A stretch of DNA of 64,000 bases from Immersiella caudata (lineage: Eukaryota > Ascomycota > Sordariomycetes > Sordariales > Lasiosphaeriaceae): the NCBI GenBank assembly GCA_030512335.1, contig JAULSU010000001.1, positions 1,860,001 to 1,924,000 of the forward strand, written 5' to 3'. The notes under the pieces are model-generated. The model saw only the letters and a program-made list of their open reading frames with translations, did not search any database and was not told the origin of the DNA. The position numbers were made by a program, and so were the translations under genes. How positions within the stretch are numbered: the stretch's first letter is position 1; the number at the start of each line of letters is the position of its first letter. Below, piece after piece: positions 44,669 to 56,322 of this stretch.

Positions 44669-45551
44669 TCAAACGTCCCTGCCCCCGCGCTTTGCGAAAC
44701 CTCCTCTTCCACTGCTGTCGGGCCCTCTAGGTGCTCGAATGGCTTGATCCTCTACACGTGGTGTGCTGGACCTAGAGGTGTTCTGGGGCGAGGAGTCTCC
44801 ATTGCGCTTCTGGAGGCTGAAGCCTGGTTTTGGAGAGTAGCTAGGATCGAATAGCTCCCTTGTCCCAGAGGGCTGGCTGGTAGCTGGCCGGCGACTTTGA
44901 TCTTCCTGCGGGCTGCTGCTGTGGTATCCGCCTCTACCCCTACCACGCCCTCGGCCTCCCCTTCCTCTCTGGTTTTGGCGACCGTCGCCTGGTGGGGTGA
45001 CGCTTCCCGGAGTTGATTGACCCGAGGGTGGATTGGAGTCCCCGAAAATCTTTGCTCGTGCCTCCTCGTAGCGCCGTTGCTTCTCTTCCCGCATGCGCTG
45101 CTGGCGCATCCGGATGTCCTCGGGACTCTCCTGGGGCATCTTGTCTTCCTCCTGGTCCGCGTCGTCATCCACCAAGGTCAATTGCTCCATACCCGTGACC
45201 GGATCCTTCTTAACAATGGTCTTGGGCGCCGGTTTTCGGCTGAGGAGCTTCACGCCGGGCTTGAAGGGTGTTGTGAGGGGCACATTGTCCGTGGCTGCCA
45301 AGAGGAAGTTAGACTCGGGCGGGGCTTCCCTGTCATGAGGTTAGATGAAGCCTTTGGAGGATCATGATGTGTTCAAGGCCGTACGCTGACTCCCATAGTT
45401 TGCGCTGCTCCTCGGCGTGCTTAGCCAGCCGTTCGGCGCGGGTCATTGGCGCCGGTGCTGGCGGTTCGGGCTCTGGCTCGTTTTCGGCGCGGTCGGCCTG
45501 GGCTTCCCAGTCATCGTCCTCCCAGGCATCTGGGATCTTGTCCTTACCCAT
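44669..45551 (-). CDS. SUZ domain RNA-binding protein
   Basis: Exons 45551-45385 and 45329-44669 (55 bp intron, GTACGG...CAG) give 275 residues. The N-terminus is acidic with tryptophans (IPDAWEDDDWEAQ). A SUZ motif sits at about 118-160: RMRQQRMREEKQRRYEEARAKIFG followed by a Gly/Ser/Pro segment. An RGG region follows (GRGGRGRGRGRGG) and a basic Gly-rich end (GRGGFAKRGGRDV). SUZ domains bind RNA, and both SUZ and RGG parts suggest an mRNA-associated protein. The specific role is not known. The donor is weak (GTACGG), but the join SA-EAPPESNFLLAATDN is consistent with the family. Confidence 0.83.
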
Positions 45552-46098
45552 CTTGGCGGGGGGAAACTTGTATTAAAGGTAATTGGTAGGCTGGGCTTGG
45601 TAGGTATACTGCGCAAAGAAACACACGACAGGAGCACTGTGAAACCGCCTGTTGTTGAACGCTGGGTGATCGATTCACAAAGTTTGGTTGGGTCCATCTT
45701 CAACCCCACCTTCCTTGCTCTACCCTTGGAGACAGGAGAGCGAGGCAAGCGGCTTACGGTATGCACGGGCCTTATTGCAGCCTGAGCCATGGCCAAGGCG
45801 GCCAATGACAACCACTGACGGACGCTGAACCTAGGTAGGAAGTCGGCTCCTCGACAATGGGATCACAGTGCATCGACAGGTCCAAAACATGAGAAAGGAC
45901 GAAACTGTATCTTGTATCCGCAGGCTTTCATAACAAGGAGTGAATGGCCACCTGAAAGCTCGCCAAACACATCACGACCACGCTTGTCATTCTCACCTTC
46001 CTCGTTCACGAACCTCGCTCACTCCGCCTCACCCAACCCCACCAGCACCTTACCTTCAGCTCATATCCCATCCAACCACTATTCAGCCGCAACACATA
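45552..46098. other. Divergent promoter, SUZ gene / small unknown protein
   Basis: 547 bases between two divergent starts. The last 150 bases are C/A-rich, as in fungal 5' leaders. No coding region is seen. Confidence 0.5.
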
Positions 46099-46503
46099 AT
46101 GAACGTCGACGACATAATGTCCGATTTTCCACACAACCAATCTGAAGGCATCCCCTCCGGCCTTACGGCACCCGACACCCCCGCCAAGGACACCCACTCC
46201 GCTGCTGGTCCCTCCGGCGTAGCTAACGGCAGCGGCCCGGGATCATGGAATACCAAGAAGTTCCGCGACGAGTACGAGTTTTTTAAGGCCCGCTTGGTGG
46301 ATCAGGGGTTCACCGGAGGTACGCACTTGTTCTTTGTTCGAGATTCATGTGGGAGATTCAGCTAATGGGTACGTGTAGCGGTGGATCATGACCCGCTGCT
46401 GCCGAGGCAGACGGGAACGTTGCAATACCCGGTTGGGGTTACAGCTGAGACGGAGAAGATTTTGAAGGATGTGATTGCTGGGATTCGGGCTGGGAAGTCT
46501 TGA
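46099..46503 (+). CDS. Small protein of unknown function (114 aa)
   Basis: Exons 46099-46318 and 46379-46503 (60 bp intron, GTACGC donor, GCTAAT branch, TAG acceptor) give 114 residues. The first ~45 are disordered (DTPAKDTHSAAGPSG). The rest contains SWNTKKFRDEYEFFKARLVDQGF, predicted helical, then LLPRQTGTLQYPVG and a final helix TAETEKILKDVIAGIRAGKS. I do not recognise the family. The splice joins two coding-like segments in phase, and the leader is typical, so it is likely a real gene. Confidence 0.68.
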
Positions 46504-49500
46504 TGAGTGGTCACGGCTGAGGGTGAGCTGGCTCGGGGCAGGCCTGCCGTGGAGGTGAAGCTGTGTTTATTTTCAGCAGGGAAAACAATTCGGCCAAGGA
46601 GTGCCGAACTGAGAAGCGCAGGAAATCACTGGTCCAAGCAGATGAAGTTAATAGGGAGACGCTATGACAACCGGCACAAAGCAACATTGCACATATCAAC
46701 GAGGGTTGCACCGTTATCCCTCCAGCCATCGTCTGGCCATCAGCAGTCTGTCTTGCTTGAAGCGGATAGCAGAAATTATCTGTCGTGATGCAGGTGATTG
46801 GGCTATTGCCACTCGTCTCAGAGACGTCTGTAACCATGCTCCGGGCTCGCCTATGGCGCTTGTCGCCAATCGCGGCACTGGCACACGGGCGGCCAAAAAG
46901 GGGGGTAGAACACTAAATGCCCCGGAACTTGCATCCCCGGAAATGGTGGGAATGTACGAGTGCTGAAATCTGTGGGATGCCGGAAAGTTCCCGGCAGAGA
47001 ATGCTGGGGGTGTACGTGATGAAGCGGGAAATAAGCGGGCAGAGGAGCGGAAACACTCCCTTTCCCTTTCGGCCGCAACGCGGAGGATGTAAGAGGAAGT
47101 GTATCGGCCCTTTGTTGGGAGCCGACACGAGAATGACTGAGGAGCAGTAAGACGTGTTTGACCAACATACTATAAGATCCGAAGTCGATAAGGGTGTGAA
47201 TACAAGAAAAGTCCCCCCAGGATCCGGGGTTCTCGGCAGTGTGTTGGGGGCCAGCTGTAAGGGAGCTCTGCTCTGCCGTTGTTGGTTTCAATGCTTAATG
47301 AACTGTGCATGGCTTGCCTCTTGGGCAGGCTTGGCTCTCGGGCTTTTAAAGACTTATCCTTTCTGCCCGAAGCTTATACAGCCTTCGCGTCTTGTCTGAC
47401 CAGGCGCCACAAAAACCACCGGTAGGCAGTCGTGATATCCGATGGCTGAAGATGGCCGATGTTGAGGCAAAATGGAAGACAAGTGTTTGGAATCCGACGG
47501 CTCGGCTCGCGTGGGTATGTCGGTAGACTAGAGTCTAACTGCCTTAACTGCATGCTGATATCAGGGGCAGAAAGCCAGCGTCAATCACCGTTCAATGCAT
47601 AGGCTGTGCGGTGTCATCGGGAACCTCGTAGGTAAGTTGGGGTGGAATGGAGAACAGATGCCACCGCAGAGAGCCATCGGATTTAACATTTCATTGTCAA
47701 TCACCGTCATCGGTGTCGGAAGGGATCGAAACTAGATGGTCTCCACAATGCAGGTTTGGTTGAGTTGGTTTGGCTTGGCGTCTGGCTCCTCACTGCCTGT
47801 AAGGACTCTTACCTCTCGAGTTCGGATGGTCTCGTGCTGTGTCACACAAGGACGGCAATCAGGTTCACCGCCGATTGTTGATAGCGGCCGACACGGCAGA
47901 GCGCTGAAATGCCCAGCCATGCTCAAACTGGCAATCTGCAAACTGAGGTCAGAGTTTCGCTCAAGCCCGTGTTGCGCGTTGGCTCCTGGGCCCAAACGAT
48001 TCGTAAGCCAGCCAATACCCGCTGGGGTTGGTAACGTCATTCTGAGTCCAACGTGGAACTCGCCGAAACTTGGAAGGGCGGTGGCCGGTTCATGCTCCGG
48101 TTCGATTTCGTGCCACTGGCGGACCTCTAGAGTTGAGGCATCCAAATTCCTGTCATCACCGAGGGTGTGACAGGTTTAGATGCCAGCCCGTCCGCAGGGA
48201 GCGTGGTGTATCGGTGGCAGCCAACCGCAACCACCATTCCTAGCTGGGATAATGGAATGAGTAAAATGTGCAGGCCTATATCTCCATTTTCGGCGCCTGC
48301 CACACCCTAAACTGCCAAATCGGCCCTCCTTGCAGCTCGCTTGGGCCCGGAATGGGAATCTCTGGCTATTCGCGCCACACCCGTACCAGCAAACTTGGCG
48401 GAGGGATCGCCGAAGCACGGATTAGAGGCGGCTGTTGCCGATGCGAATGGCCATCCGCTGCCGAGGGAGGGTGCTGGATGCTGATGAGATTGAATGTGAA
48501 ATATACGGCCGAGGTGCTAACTCCGGCAAAAGCAGACGCTTGGACATGGCTGATGGTTGGGTTCGATGGGATTCGTGGATACGACGATGTGAGATATGGA
48601 CCTAAATTAGTAAAAGTATCAGGAACACGGAGTATTGGGAAACGAAACGTTTGCTGGTGCGGGATACAAAGACAATTGAGATGCTTTTCGAGGGAGACAG
48701 GCAGCTACGGAGGGGATGGGCTGGACCCCGGTAACGGCGCCCCCCCCTGGCGTCAATTGACAGCTCAGAGTCGCACGTCAACGGAACCAGTCAGTCACCA
48801 CGCTCGATACCCAAGAGCCTAAGTCGCTCCTTCTAGTCCTAATTATTCGCGAGAAGTGCGGATTCTAGTTCAGCCTACCTCGACGGAAATCTGTCTAGAT
48901 AACTCATCAACAGTAGCTTTCCGTCAGTTTTCCAACCGCACTCCCAACTCTTTTCCACACATGGCCCCGTTGAAACCCTCCAGTCGACCATCAGCCCCAT
49001 CGATCCAGCCCAAAGCCTGCTCGCCTTATTATGCACTAGGGTATAAGAGAAGCCAGCCTCCTCGCCCTCCGCCGCTTTACGAGTCCGAGAGGAGGCGCTT
49101 TTATTATTCGCAACGTGCTTGTCAACGCCCCCACCTCGAATACCACGCACGCGGCTTCCGACAGGGCGAGACTTGAACAGCCAGCAGCTAAAGCCAACGG
49201 TGCTCTTTGCAGAGACTCGGCCAGCCACCTACCTCTGGTCTTGGCGACACCGCGATATCGCAGCTAAACCTACCCCGCCCGAGGCCTGTTACCTGTCCCA
49301 AATTGCGAAGCTCCCGAGCAAGGCTGCTGCGAGCCAACGGGAAAAGGACGCGGGTGGTCTGCTCATTCAGCTGGGCTTTGGCAGGAGTCGAAGCGGCTAT
49401 CACAGGCTCCAATCGACCAGGGGCAGCTGGAGCATCATCGAGGCGACGATTCTTACTGGACCTGCCCCGCTTCGACGCCCTAGAGTCTCGGGAGGTCTCG

Positions 49501-51416
49501 GCAGTCATCCCCTCGGTGCCCCACTACCGCACAGTTTGGTCGGTTTTGCGTCAGGACTCGAGGCGCGGGGCTCTCTCTTTGGGCACCTGCAAGCACAGCA
49601 CCTGGCGGCCTTGAACCTAGCCTAGGTGCACGGTACGCGCTTCGCCCACTTGCCCATTTTAAACTCTCTCAAAGACATCCCCAAATCGCACCCCTCCATT
49701 CAACCCAACCCCGCGACCTGCCCTCTCCAGCAAAACAACGCCCAAGCCAGCAAAACTCATTCAATCACGGCGTGCAGACCTCGACGTTTCCACATTCCGG
49801 CATCTTGAACACCACTCGAAAGATCGACGGCAGCACAAGCAGAGCGACCGTGGCCATTCGCATCGACGATCCGGTCCGAGCCGGTCTCTCCTCCAGTTCC
49901 GCCTGGCATCCGCTGTCCAGCAAGCCAGACAGGATGTCGGGCCCCGCAGGCGGCGATACCGCTGCTGCTGCTGCTGCACCCTCCGCTGGCGGCACAGGAG
50001 GCTTCGACTTGCTCAGAAGAGCAACCCAGGCCATGATGTCAAAGTGAGTTTTGAGCTTCGTTGCACCCACACCCACACCGGAAGACCCAGATTCCCTCCA
50101 TCAGCATGCATTCTCATGTCGGTCTTTTTCCCTTCACGTCCGGCATGTTTTGTTCTGCAAGGTTTCCATCACTTTACCCTTATATTGCTGGCAGGCCGAG
50201 CTTCTTCTTCTCGGGCTTCGAGAAGGGACACTTTTTAGCCACGATACCACAATGCCACACTGCCTGTTCGCTTCCGATCCCCCACTGAGCCCTAACTCCC
50301 GGCCCGCAACTCCCTTCGGCTTCCCCAGACCTTACTTCCATCTCAAGTCTTTCCGCACCCTGCTGGCAGTGCTGGCGGCGCTGGCGGAAACACATAGGCC
50401 GCCCCTTTGAGGCTCGGTTGGAGCTCTTCTGAGCTGGGAAGCAGCGGTGGCAAAGTGGTGAGACCAGTCCAGCACCTTCTTTCCCGGTGCACAGCCCAGT
50501 CGACTGCACGCCCAGGTCGTCTCGCTTCACCCCTCTGCCCGCGGGAACGTTGAGTCAGGCTAGCGCCGTCATCGCAAGTGGTCGAGTCTCAGTTTCCGTC
50601 GGTGCGCCGCAGCATCGAAACTCCCCTCAGTTGGGCTCAGCTCCGCCCACCGGATGCTCCCTCTCGCAAAGCTCGCCGCGGCGCACGAGCGTGCGTATAT
50701 GCCGCATCCATCAATGCTTCATTTGCACATGCCATCGCCGGCCGTCTAAACCTGGATTTGCGGCGGTAACGGGCGCTGGGGCCGGAACGGCTTATCAACC
50801 TGAGAAGCCTGACTCGCTGACTGAGCGAGCTGCCGTCCTGCTCTCTCGACCCACCCCCTCCCCTGTATCCGACCCGATCTTGGGGCTTGGAATTGGGTCA
50901 CTGCAGGCTGGGAATGGTCCGAGGAGACGTTCCCCCACCTAAAAAGACCCCTCGACGACCACATGGCAAGCATCAAGGGTGCTGCTGTTGCTGTGCGCTC
51001 GGAGGGGGTCAGGAAAATTCTCGGCCTAAAGCGATCTCGCTCGGTGTCCGCGCGCAAGAGGAAGCTGCAACGCGTTTGCTTGTTTCCTTCCCCCGGGCTT
51101 GGTTCTCCTTTTTTTTTTCCTGTCAGCCGAATGAGACTTTTTTTTGGCGATCCCGTTTGGCGCAGCCCAGAATTCCTCCGCCTTCTGTTCGTCATACATG
51201 CATATCCACCCACTCTCCCGAAACTCCTCAGCTCTCTTGGAAGTCTCGCCCCAGCCCAACTTTCCCCATTTGAGGAGTCACCATGAGCTAGCACGCACCC
51301 CCCGCTCAGCCGTCATCATCTTTTACAACTGCACTTTTCCCCCGCACTTGACCGTTTTGCTAGGGTCTTGGGTCTTCTCTGTGCTCTGACCGCGCGCGCG
51401 TGTTGCTGCTGTCAAG
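46504..51416. other. 4.9 kb gene-poor region upstream of Sch9
   Basis: Both flanking genes are on the plus strand, so this is the Sch9 5' region. Frames up to 184 codons occur (48268-48822) but start at GTG and have no recognisable content. A TATA-like TATAAGA lies at about 49042. The only segment with coding character is 49934-50043, listed separately as a possible first exon. Length and lack of genes suggest a long promoter or a long spliced leader. Confidence 0.5.
49934..50043 (+). other. Possible remote first exon of Sch9
   Basis: ATG 49934 opens MSGPAGGDTAAAAAAPSAGG then TGGFDLLRRATQAMMSK, and stops at a TGA created by a perfect donor (AAA|GTGAGT, intron from 50044). Joined to an acceptor at 51432-51433 (TTAACAG) it stays in phase with Sch9 and reads MMSK-SSRSATGEEDG. 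The intron would be 1390 bp, far longer than others here. The coding frame and splice sites are seen; the connection is inference. Confidence 0.35.
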
Positions 51417-54164
51417 ATGGTGGGTGTTAACAGAAGCAGTAGGTCTGCCACAGGAGAGGAGGATGGCGTTGACCAGATCGGCTACGACACGCCACGGTCT
51501 GGCATTGCAACCCCGCAGCCAGACCTCCACGACAAACGGCTACCGGGCATCATGAGCTATTTCAACCAGGTTCGTTCAAGCTCTTTTCAGCGGTTCTTGT
51601 CTGGGTCCTCCAAGGCGAGCGGGCAGCCCGCAGCTATCCCCGAGCCCGTTGCATCTGCGGCAGAGGGAAGCTCGCCTGCCGGTCCCAAGTCCGTGACCCC
51701 TGTCAGCCCTGTCGAACCCACAGAAGAGGGTGCTCATTTCCTGCCTCACGAGGTGGTAGGATCCGCCTCAGAGCCATCCTCCGCGGCGGGCGACCACTTG
51801 CACCCATACCCGACACCACCAGCCTCGCAGCGATCTTCGCTGCGCAACTTTCAGGGCGATCAAAGCAGCCAGAAGTCGAGGGCTGGGACCCCACCAGCTT
51901 CTCGACCTGTCAGTCTACGCAACTTCAGTGTCTCGGACTCTGGAAAAGGAAAGATGCGCAGACTATCTCTGGCCCCCCTGTCAGCTGCTCTCGATGGGTT
52001 GAGCGTGTCTGCCCGTCACTTGTCAAACCCCGCCGGACGCCCTGCCACTGTTCCCAACTCTCCAAACTGTTCACGTTCCACTTCTGGTGTAGAGAATGTT
52101 TCTTTAGGGTCAGCCTCTGTCCTACATCTCAAGAAGCTAACAGATGTCTCGGCCCAAAAGAGCGGTACATCGACCCCGACTCGCGCACTTTCTGCGTCTG
52201 CTCCGCCGCCACGGAGCACCAGCCAGGAGGATGCGGGGCGCGAAAATGGCGACAGGATCGATCGCACGGCTACACATACTCCAACGCCTCCCGGCGCCCA
52301 AGCCCCGGCCGCCAAGGGTAAACTCACAATCAAGATCTCGGAGGCGAAGGGGTTGAAAATGTGCCGAGACCCGTACGTGGTGGTGGTCTTCCAGCGAAGC
52401 GAGCTCATTTCGGGCGGACCTCGCCCTGTTGCGGAGGCGCACGACGATGACGCAGCTATTGCCGCCGTTGCCATGGGCGGCATTCCCATTCAACGCCAAG
52501 GGAGCGACTCTGGCAGGCCGGCGATGGCCATTCCGATGCGCAGCAGGCAGAGCAGCAACACCAGCATCACCGATTACAACACCTTCCGAAACCGCAACGC
52601 ACGCCGCTCCTTCACTAACCCTAAATGGGATGCGGAAGCTATTTTGTAGGCCCTCTGTATCCAAATACTACCGCTCTTTTACTGACATGATCGCAGCGAT
52701 GTCGTGGACTCGGACATGCTTGTCGACATTTCGGTTTACGGTCACGGCCAATCAGGAGAGGAGTTTCTTGGACATGTTGATTTCCAAGCCAAGCCGTCTG
52801 AAAGAGACGGCCCGGTCCGAGGATGGTTCCCCCTCACAGGGCACGCCGATACCATGGCCGAGAATGCCCCCACGGGAGAGATCTACGTCGAGGCGCTTTA
52901 CCAACGAGCCGAGCAGAAGCATTTTGGGCCCGAAGACTTCCAAATCCTTCGACTCATCGGAAAGGGCACTTTCGGCCAGGTCTATCAGGTGCGGAAGAAG
53001 GACACTAAGAGAATTTACGCCATGAAAGTCCTCTCCAAGAAGGTGATCGTGCAGAAGAAAGAAGTGGCACACACTGTTGGCGAGAGGAATATCCTGGTTA
53101 GGACGGCGATGGCGGATTCACCGTTCATCGTAGGCCTCAAATTCTCGTTCCAGACACCGTCAGATCTTTATCTGGTGACCGATTATATGTCCGGTGGCGA
53201 GCTGTTCTGGCATCTACAGAAGGATGGAAAATTTGAGGAGAAGCGAGCCAAGTTTTACATCGCCGAACTCATCCTCGCGATTCAGCATCTCCACGAAAAC
53301 GACATCGTTTACCGGGACCTCAAGCCCGAAAACATTCTCCTGGACGCCAACGGCCATATCGCATTATGCGACTTTGGCTTGTCAAAGGCAAATCTGACCA
53401 AGAACGACACGACGAACACCTTCTGCGGCACCACCGAGTACCTCGCTCCTGAGGTCCTCCTAGACGAAGCTGGCTACACGAAGATGGTTGACTTTTGGTC
53501 CTTGGGAGTGCTCGTTTTCGAGATGTGCTGTGGCTGGAGCCCGTTCTACGCCGAGGACACCCAGCAAATGTACAAGAACATTGCCTTTGGCAAGGTCAGG
53601 TTTCCCCGGGATACGCTTTCCCTTGAGGGACGGAACTTCGTAAAGGGGCTGCTGAACAGGAATCCCAAACATCGCCTCGGTGCGACAGATGATGCCGAAG
53701 AGCTCAAAAGGCACGCCTTTTTCAACGACATCGATTGGGACGTGCTCGCTAAGAAGCTGATAACTCCGCCATTTAAGCCGCAGTTGAAGAACGATACGGA
53801 TGTCTCGTACTTTGATCCGGAGTTCACGAATGCTCTGAACACGAACGGGTCCCTCAATGAGCGGGCGGCTGCCTTGGCTCGTGGCTTCGCCACTTCAACA
53901 CCACTCTCCCCATCTGTACAGGCCAACTTCCAAGGCTTCACCTTCGTGGACGAGAGCGCGCTGGAAGATCATATGCGGGATCGTTACGGCAGCAAGTACG
54001 AGGATGATGAGGAAATGGACGACGTTTCAGACCGCAAGAAGGATGACGACTGGGATGATCTGAACGATCTCGACCCGCGAGGCGCCCACCGCATGAGCGG
54101 CATCGTCAAGACGAACACCAACGACGAGCAGATGTTCGGTTCATCCAATTTCGATGACATGTGA
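51417..54164 (+). CDS. SCH9: Sch9, AGC-family protein kinase with C2 domain (TORC1/nutrient signalling)
   Basis: Exons 51417-52645 and 52697-54164 (51 bp intron) give 898 residues from ATG 51417. The first ~290 residues are disordered Ser/Pro. A C2 domain follows (KLTIKISEAKGLKMCRDPYVVVVFQ ... FLGHVDF) with a long loop, split by the intron. The kinase domain spans about 491-755: glycine loop GKGTFGQVY, Lys520, catalytic Asp617 (YRDLKPEN), DFG at 635 and activation-loop Thr651 (NTFCGTTEYLAPE). The AGC tail has a turn motif (TPLSP) and hydrophobic motif FQGFTF with Thr825. In yeast, PDK1 homologues phosphorylate the loop and TORC1 the tail; Sch9 promotes ribosome production and growth and restrains stress response and autophagy. 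The C-terminus is acidic. The N-terminus may be longer (see 49934). Confidence 0.95.
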
Positions 54165-55509
54165 CGAAAGCTACCAGCTTTTCGTGCTTCTGGAAGGGGC
54201 TATACCAGCTTCACCAGTTTTATTTCTCTACTCCCAGTTCGGATGCAGTGGAAATGACCAGAAAAGAACTTCCTTGTTGACGACTCCATGAGCAACGGCA
54301 TAATGCATTCAGGCGGTCATATTGGCGTGGGGGATTTGGTTGAGCTAAACGCACACTTGGCGGGGCGTTCTGAATTTCGGCGAAGGTGTCTAGTGGAATG
54401 ATTTTACCCAGTGGCAAAGAATGACAATTCCCGACACAGGCCGGGACTATTAAGTTTCTCAGCGTGCTTCGCCGTAGGAGGGGGTTGTCCATCAATCGTG
54501 GATTGGAAGGTGTTGGGGGAGAAGCGGCACCTAGTCGATCACGTCCTAATTAGTATGGGTGGTTGTGTGGGAATATCGATTATGGTCGTGTACAATGCAG
54601 CACAGGACGAGGCAGCCAAGGCGTGGCGGGCAGCCCAGAGGAAAGGGTCTTGAGCGGCTTCTCCATCTAGCCTTCGTGTAGGCCAGAAAATCATAGCGAG
54701 CGCAAGGAGCAATTAATGTGCTACAGCTCACACTATTATTCCGTCCGCGGGTGTGCATGTGAACCCCTTCGCGGTAGTTGCCTTTGTCAGTGATCAGAGT
54801 TTCTGTGCCGAAGTTGATGCTCACTCGCCGCGGTGAAAGGAGCCTTGCTCCAAGCTGTAGGAGTCTGGCAAGAGCACCTGAGGCCTGAGGCCGTGTCACC
54901 TTGGGCAGAGGTAAAGGTGGACTTGAAGTTCTGTACATCTTAGGACCCTCCTGGTGTGGCTGCCACTCCTCTGGTGTTACTCAAGGTTCCAGTTGTACCT
55001 CTCTTTCGCCTTGTGGTTTCGTCTTGCAGAGAACCGATGGCGAGAGAGATAGCCCTTTGTTTTAGATCTTGGCAGTCAAACGGAAAGACGAGAGTAGGGG
55101 ATATGATGTTCGTGACGATCTCCATGAGATGCGAGCTGGCGGATCTGCCGCGGGTGAAGCATATGGTGAGCAACATCAGTAGGCTTTATTTCACGTTTAG
55201 TTTCGAACCACACAACACGTAAATAGCACATCTTGAAATGAGAATCCCCGCCTGTAGTCTTATAACAAGGTGAAATAACAATGTACACGTGTGGATTACT
55301 CCATCCTCGCCTTCCTCGTCCAAGCTGCCATGTCCCAACTTGGGCGGCAACAGAGGTTGAATGTTGGTCCGCACCACCGTTGCCGTCTGCCTTCACGAAA
55401 CACCCGTCCAGGATACCGGGCATGGAAGTGAGGATGGGGTGCTTCCCTCACATCATCGGGGTGGGAAGGTCCGGGGCACCGCGGTCGTCTTTACAGGTAC
55501 GCTGTGACT
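54165..55509. other. Convergent intergenic, Sch9 / ATP14
   Basis: The 3' regions of both genes meet here. No recognisable coding region or repeat was found; the frames near 54411-54940 and 55076-55423 are short and unfamiliar. Confidence 0.5.
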
Positions 55510-56322
55510 TTAGTGGCCGTGGGCGGTCTCCTCCTCCTCGACAAGCCAGTCCTCGACAACGGGGGTCTGGCCGGTAGCGAGGCCCTCGGATCCCTCAACC
55601 TCAACGGCCAGTGTCTCGTACTCCTGAAGGCTGGAGGCAAGGTCGGTCTCCTCGGGCGACTTGGGGGCCTTGGGGAGGGAGAAGGTGGCGACTTGGCCGA
55701 CGGCGTCGGAGTCCTTGATGGGGGTGGGCTTGTAGGCCTTAAGCTCCTTGAGGTAGAGCTCTTGGACAAAGTCGGCTGTGGGAGATGGATGTTAGCTTCT
55801 TCGCGACGCTGGGGGTTTGGGGCAGTGCGGGGGTCGGGTTGTGTCGTAGCATGGGGATTGATGTTTCGGAGGGGAGACGGGTGTTTGGGGTTCGATATGG
55901 CGATTCAGTTCAGGATTATGATTTCGCCACTGAGCTGTGTAGGGGGATCGAAGTTGTATATAGCTCGGAAGAGGCATCGATAGATATCGGGCGACTGGTC
56001 GCGTTGGCGTTATCGACTGACGTCGTGATCCCGAGTGTGGTTGTCAAGGTTGTCGTCAGGGTGCTCAACCAACATGGACCACGACACGACTACCGGGAGA
56101 TTGAGGCACAAGAAACAACTGTATGAGACGTACCTCTCCGCGAGACTGTCGGGGCAATGAAGGTCCTCATCTGGGTCTGGGCGGCATTTCGGCCAGCGAA
56201 TCTGGAGATGGCGGAGACCGCCTTGCGAGCGGTCTGGACAGCAATTGGGTTAGCAAGGCACTGGAACAGTATGCAAAAGGTCAATTGAGACGTACCGAAG
56301 CCCGGGAGAGAGGAGAGAGCAT
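55510..56322 (-). CDS. ATP14: Mitochondrial ATP synthase subunit h (Atp14)
   Basis: Exons 56322-56296 (27 nt), 56233-56134 and 55775-55510 give 130 residues. Introns are 62 and 358 bp; the second is long for this window. Residues 1-42 (MLSPLSRASTARKAVSAISRFAGRNAAQTQMRTF) make a mitochondrial presequence rich in Arg and Ser. The mature part starts near ADFVQELYLKELKAYKPTP, then GQVATFSLPKAPKSPEE, the signature of fungal subunit h, and ends in an acidic tail with GHGH. The subunit is part of the peripheral stalk of the F1Fo ATP synthase in the inner membrane. A palindromic E-box lies 120 bases upstream of the start. Confidence 0.93.

Noticed and set aside
47732..48170. Overlapping frames of ~140 codons on both strands
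   Set aside because: Both are open over the same bases, begin without a convincing ATG context and carry no recognisable motif.
48268..48822. 184-codon plus-strand frame upstream of Sch9
   Set aside because: It starts at GTG, is overlapped by other open frames, and shows no domain, signal peptide or coding-like composition.
55504..55983. 159-codon plus-strand frame over ATP14
   Set aside because: It is the reverse-strand shadow of ATP14 exon 3 and part of its second intron.
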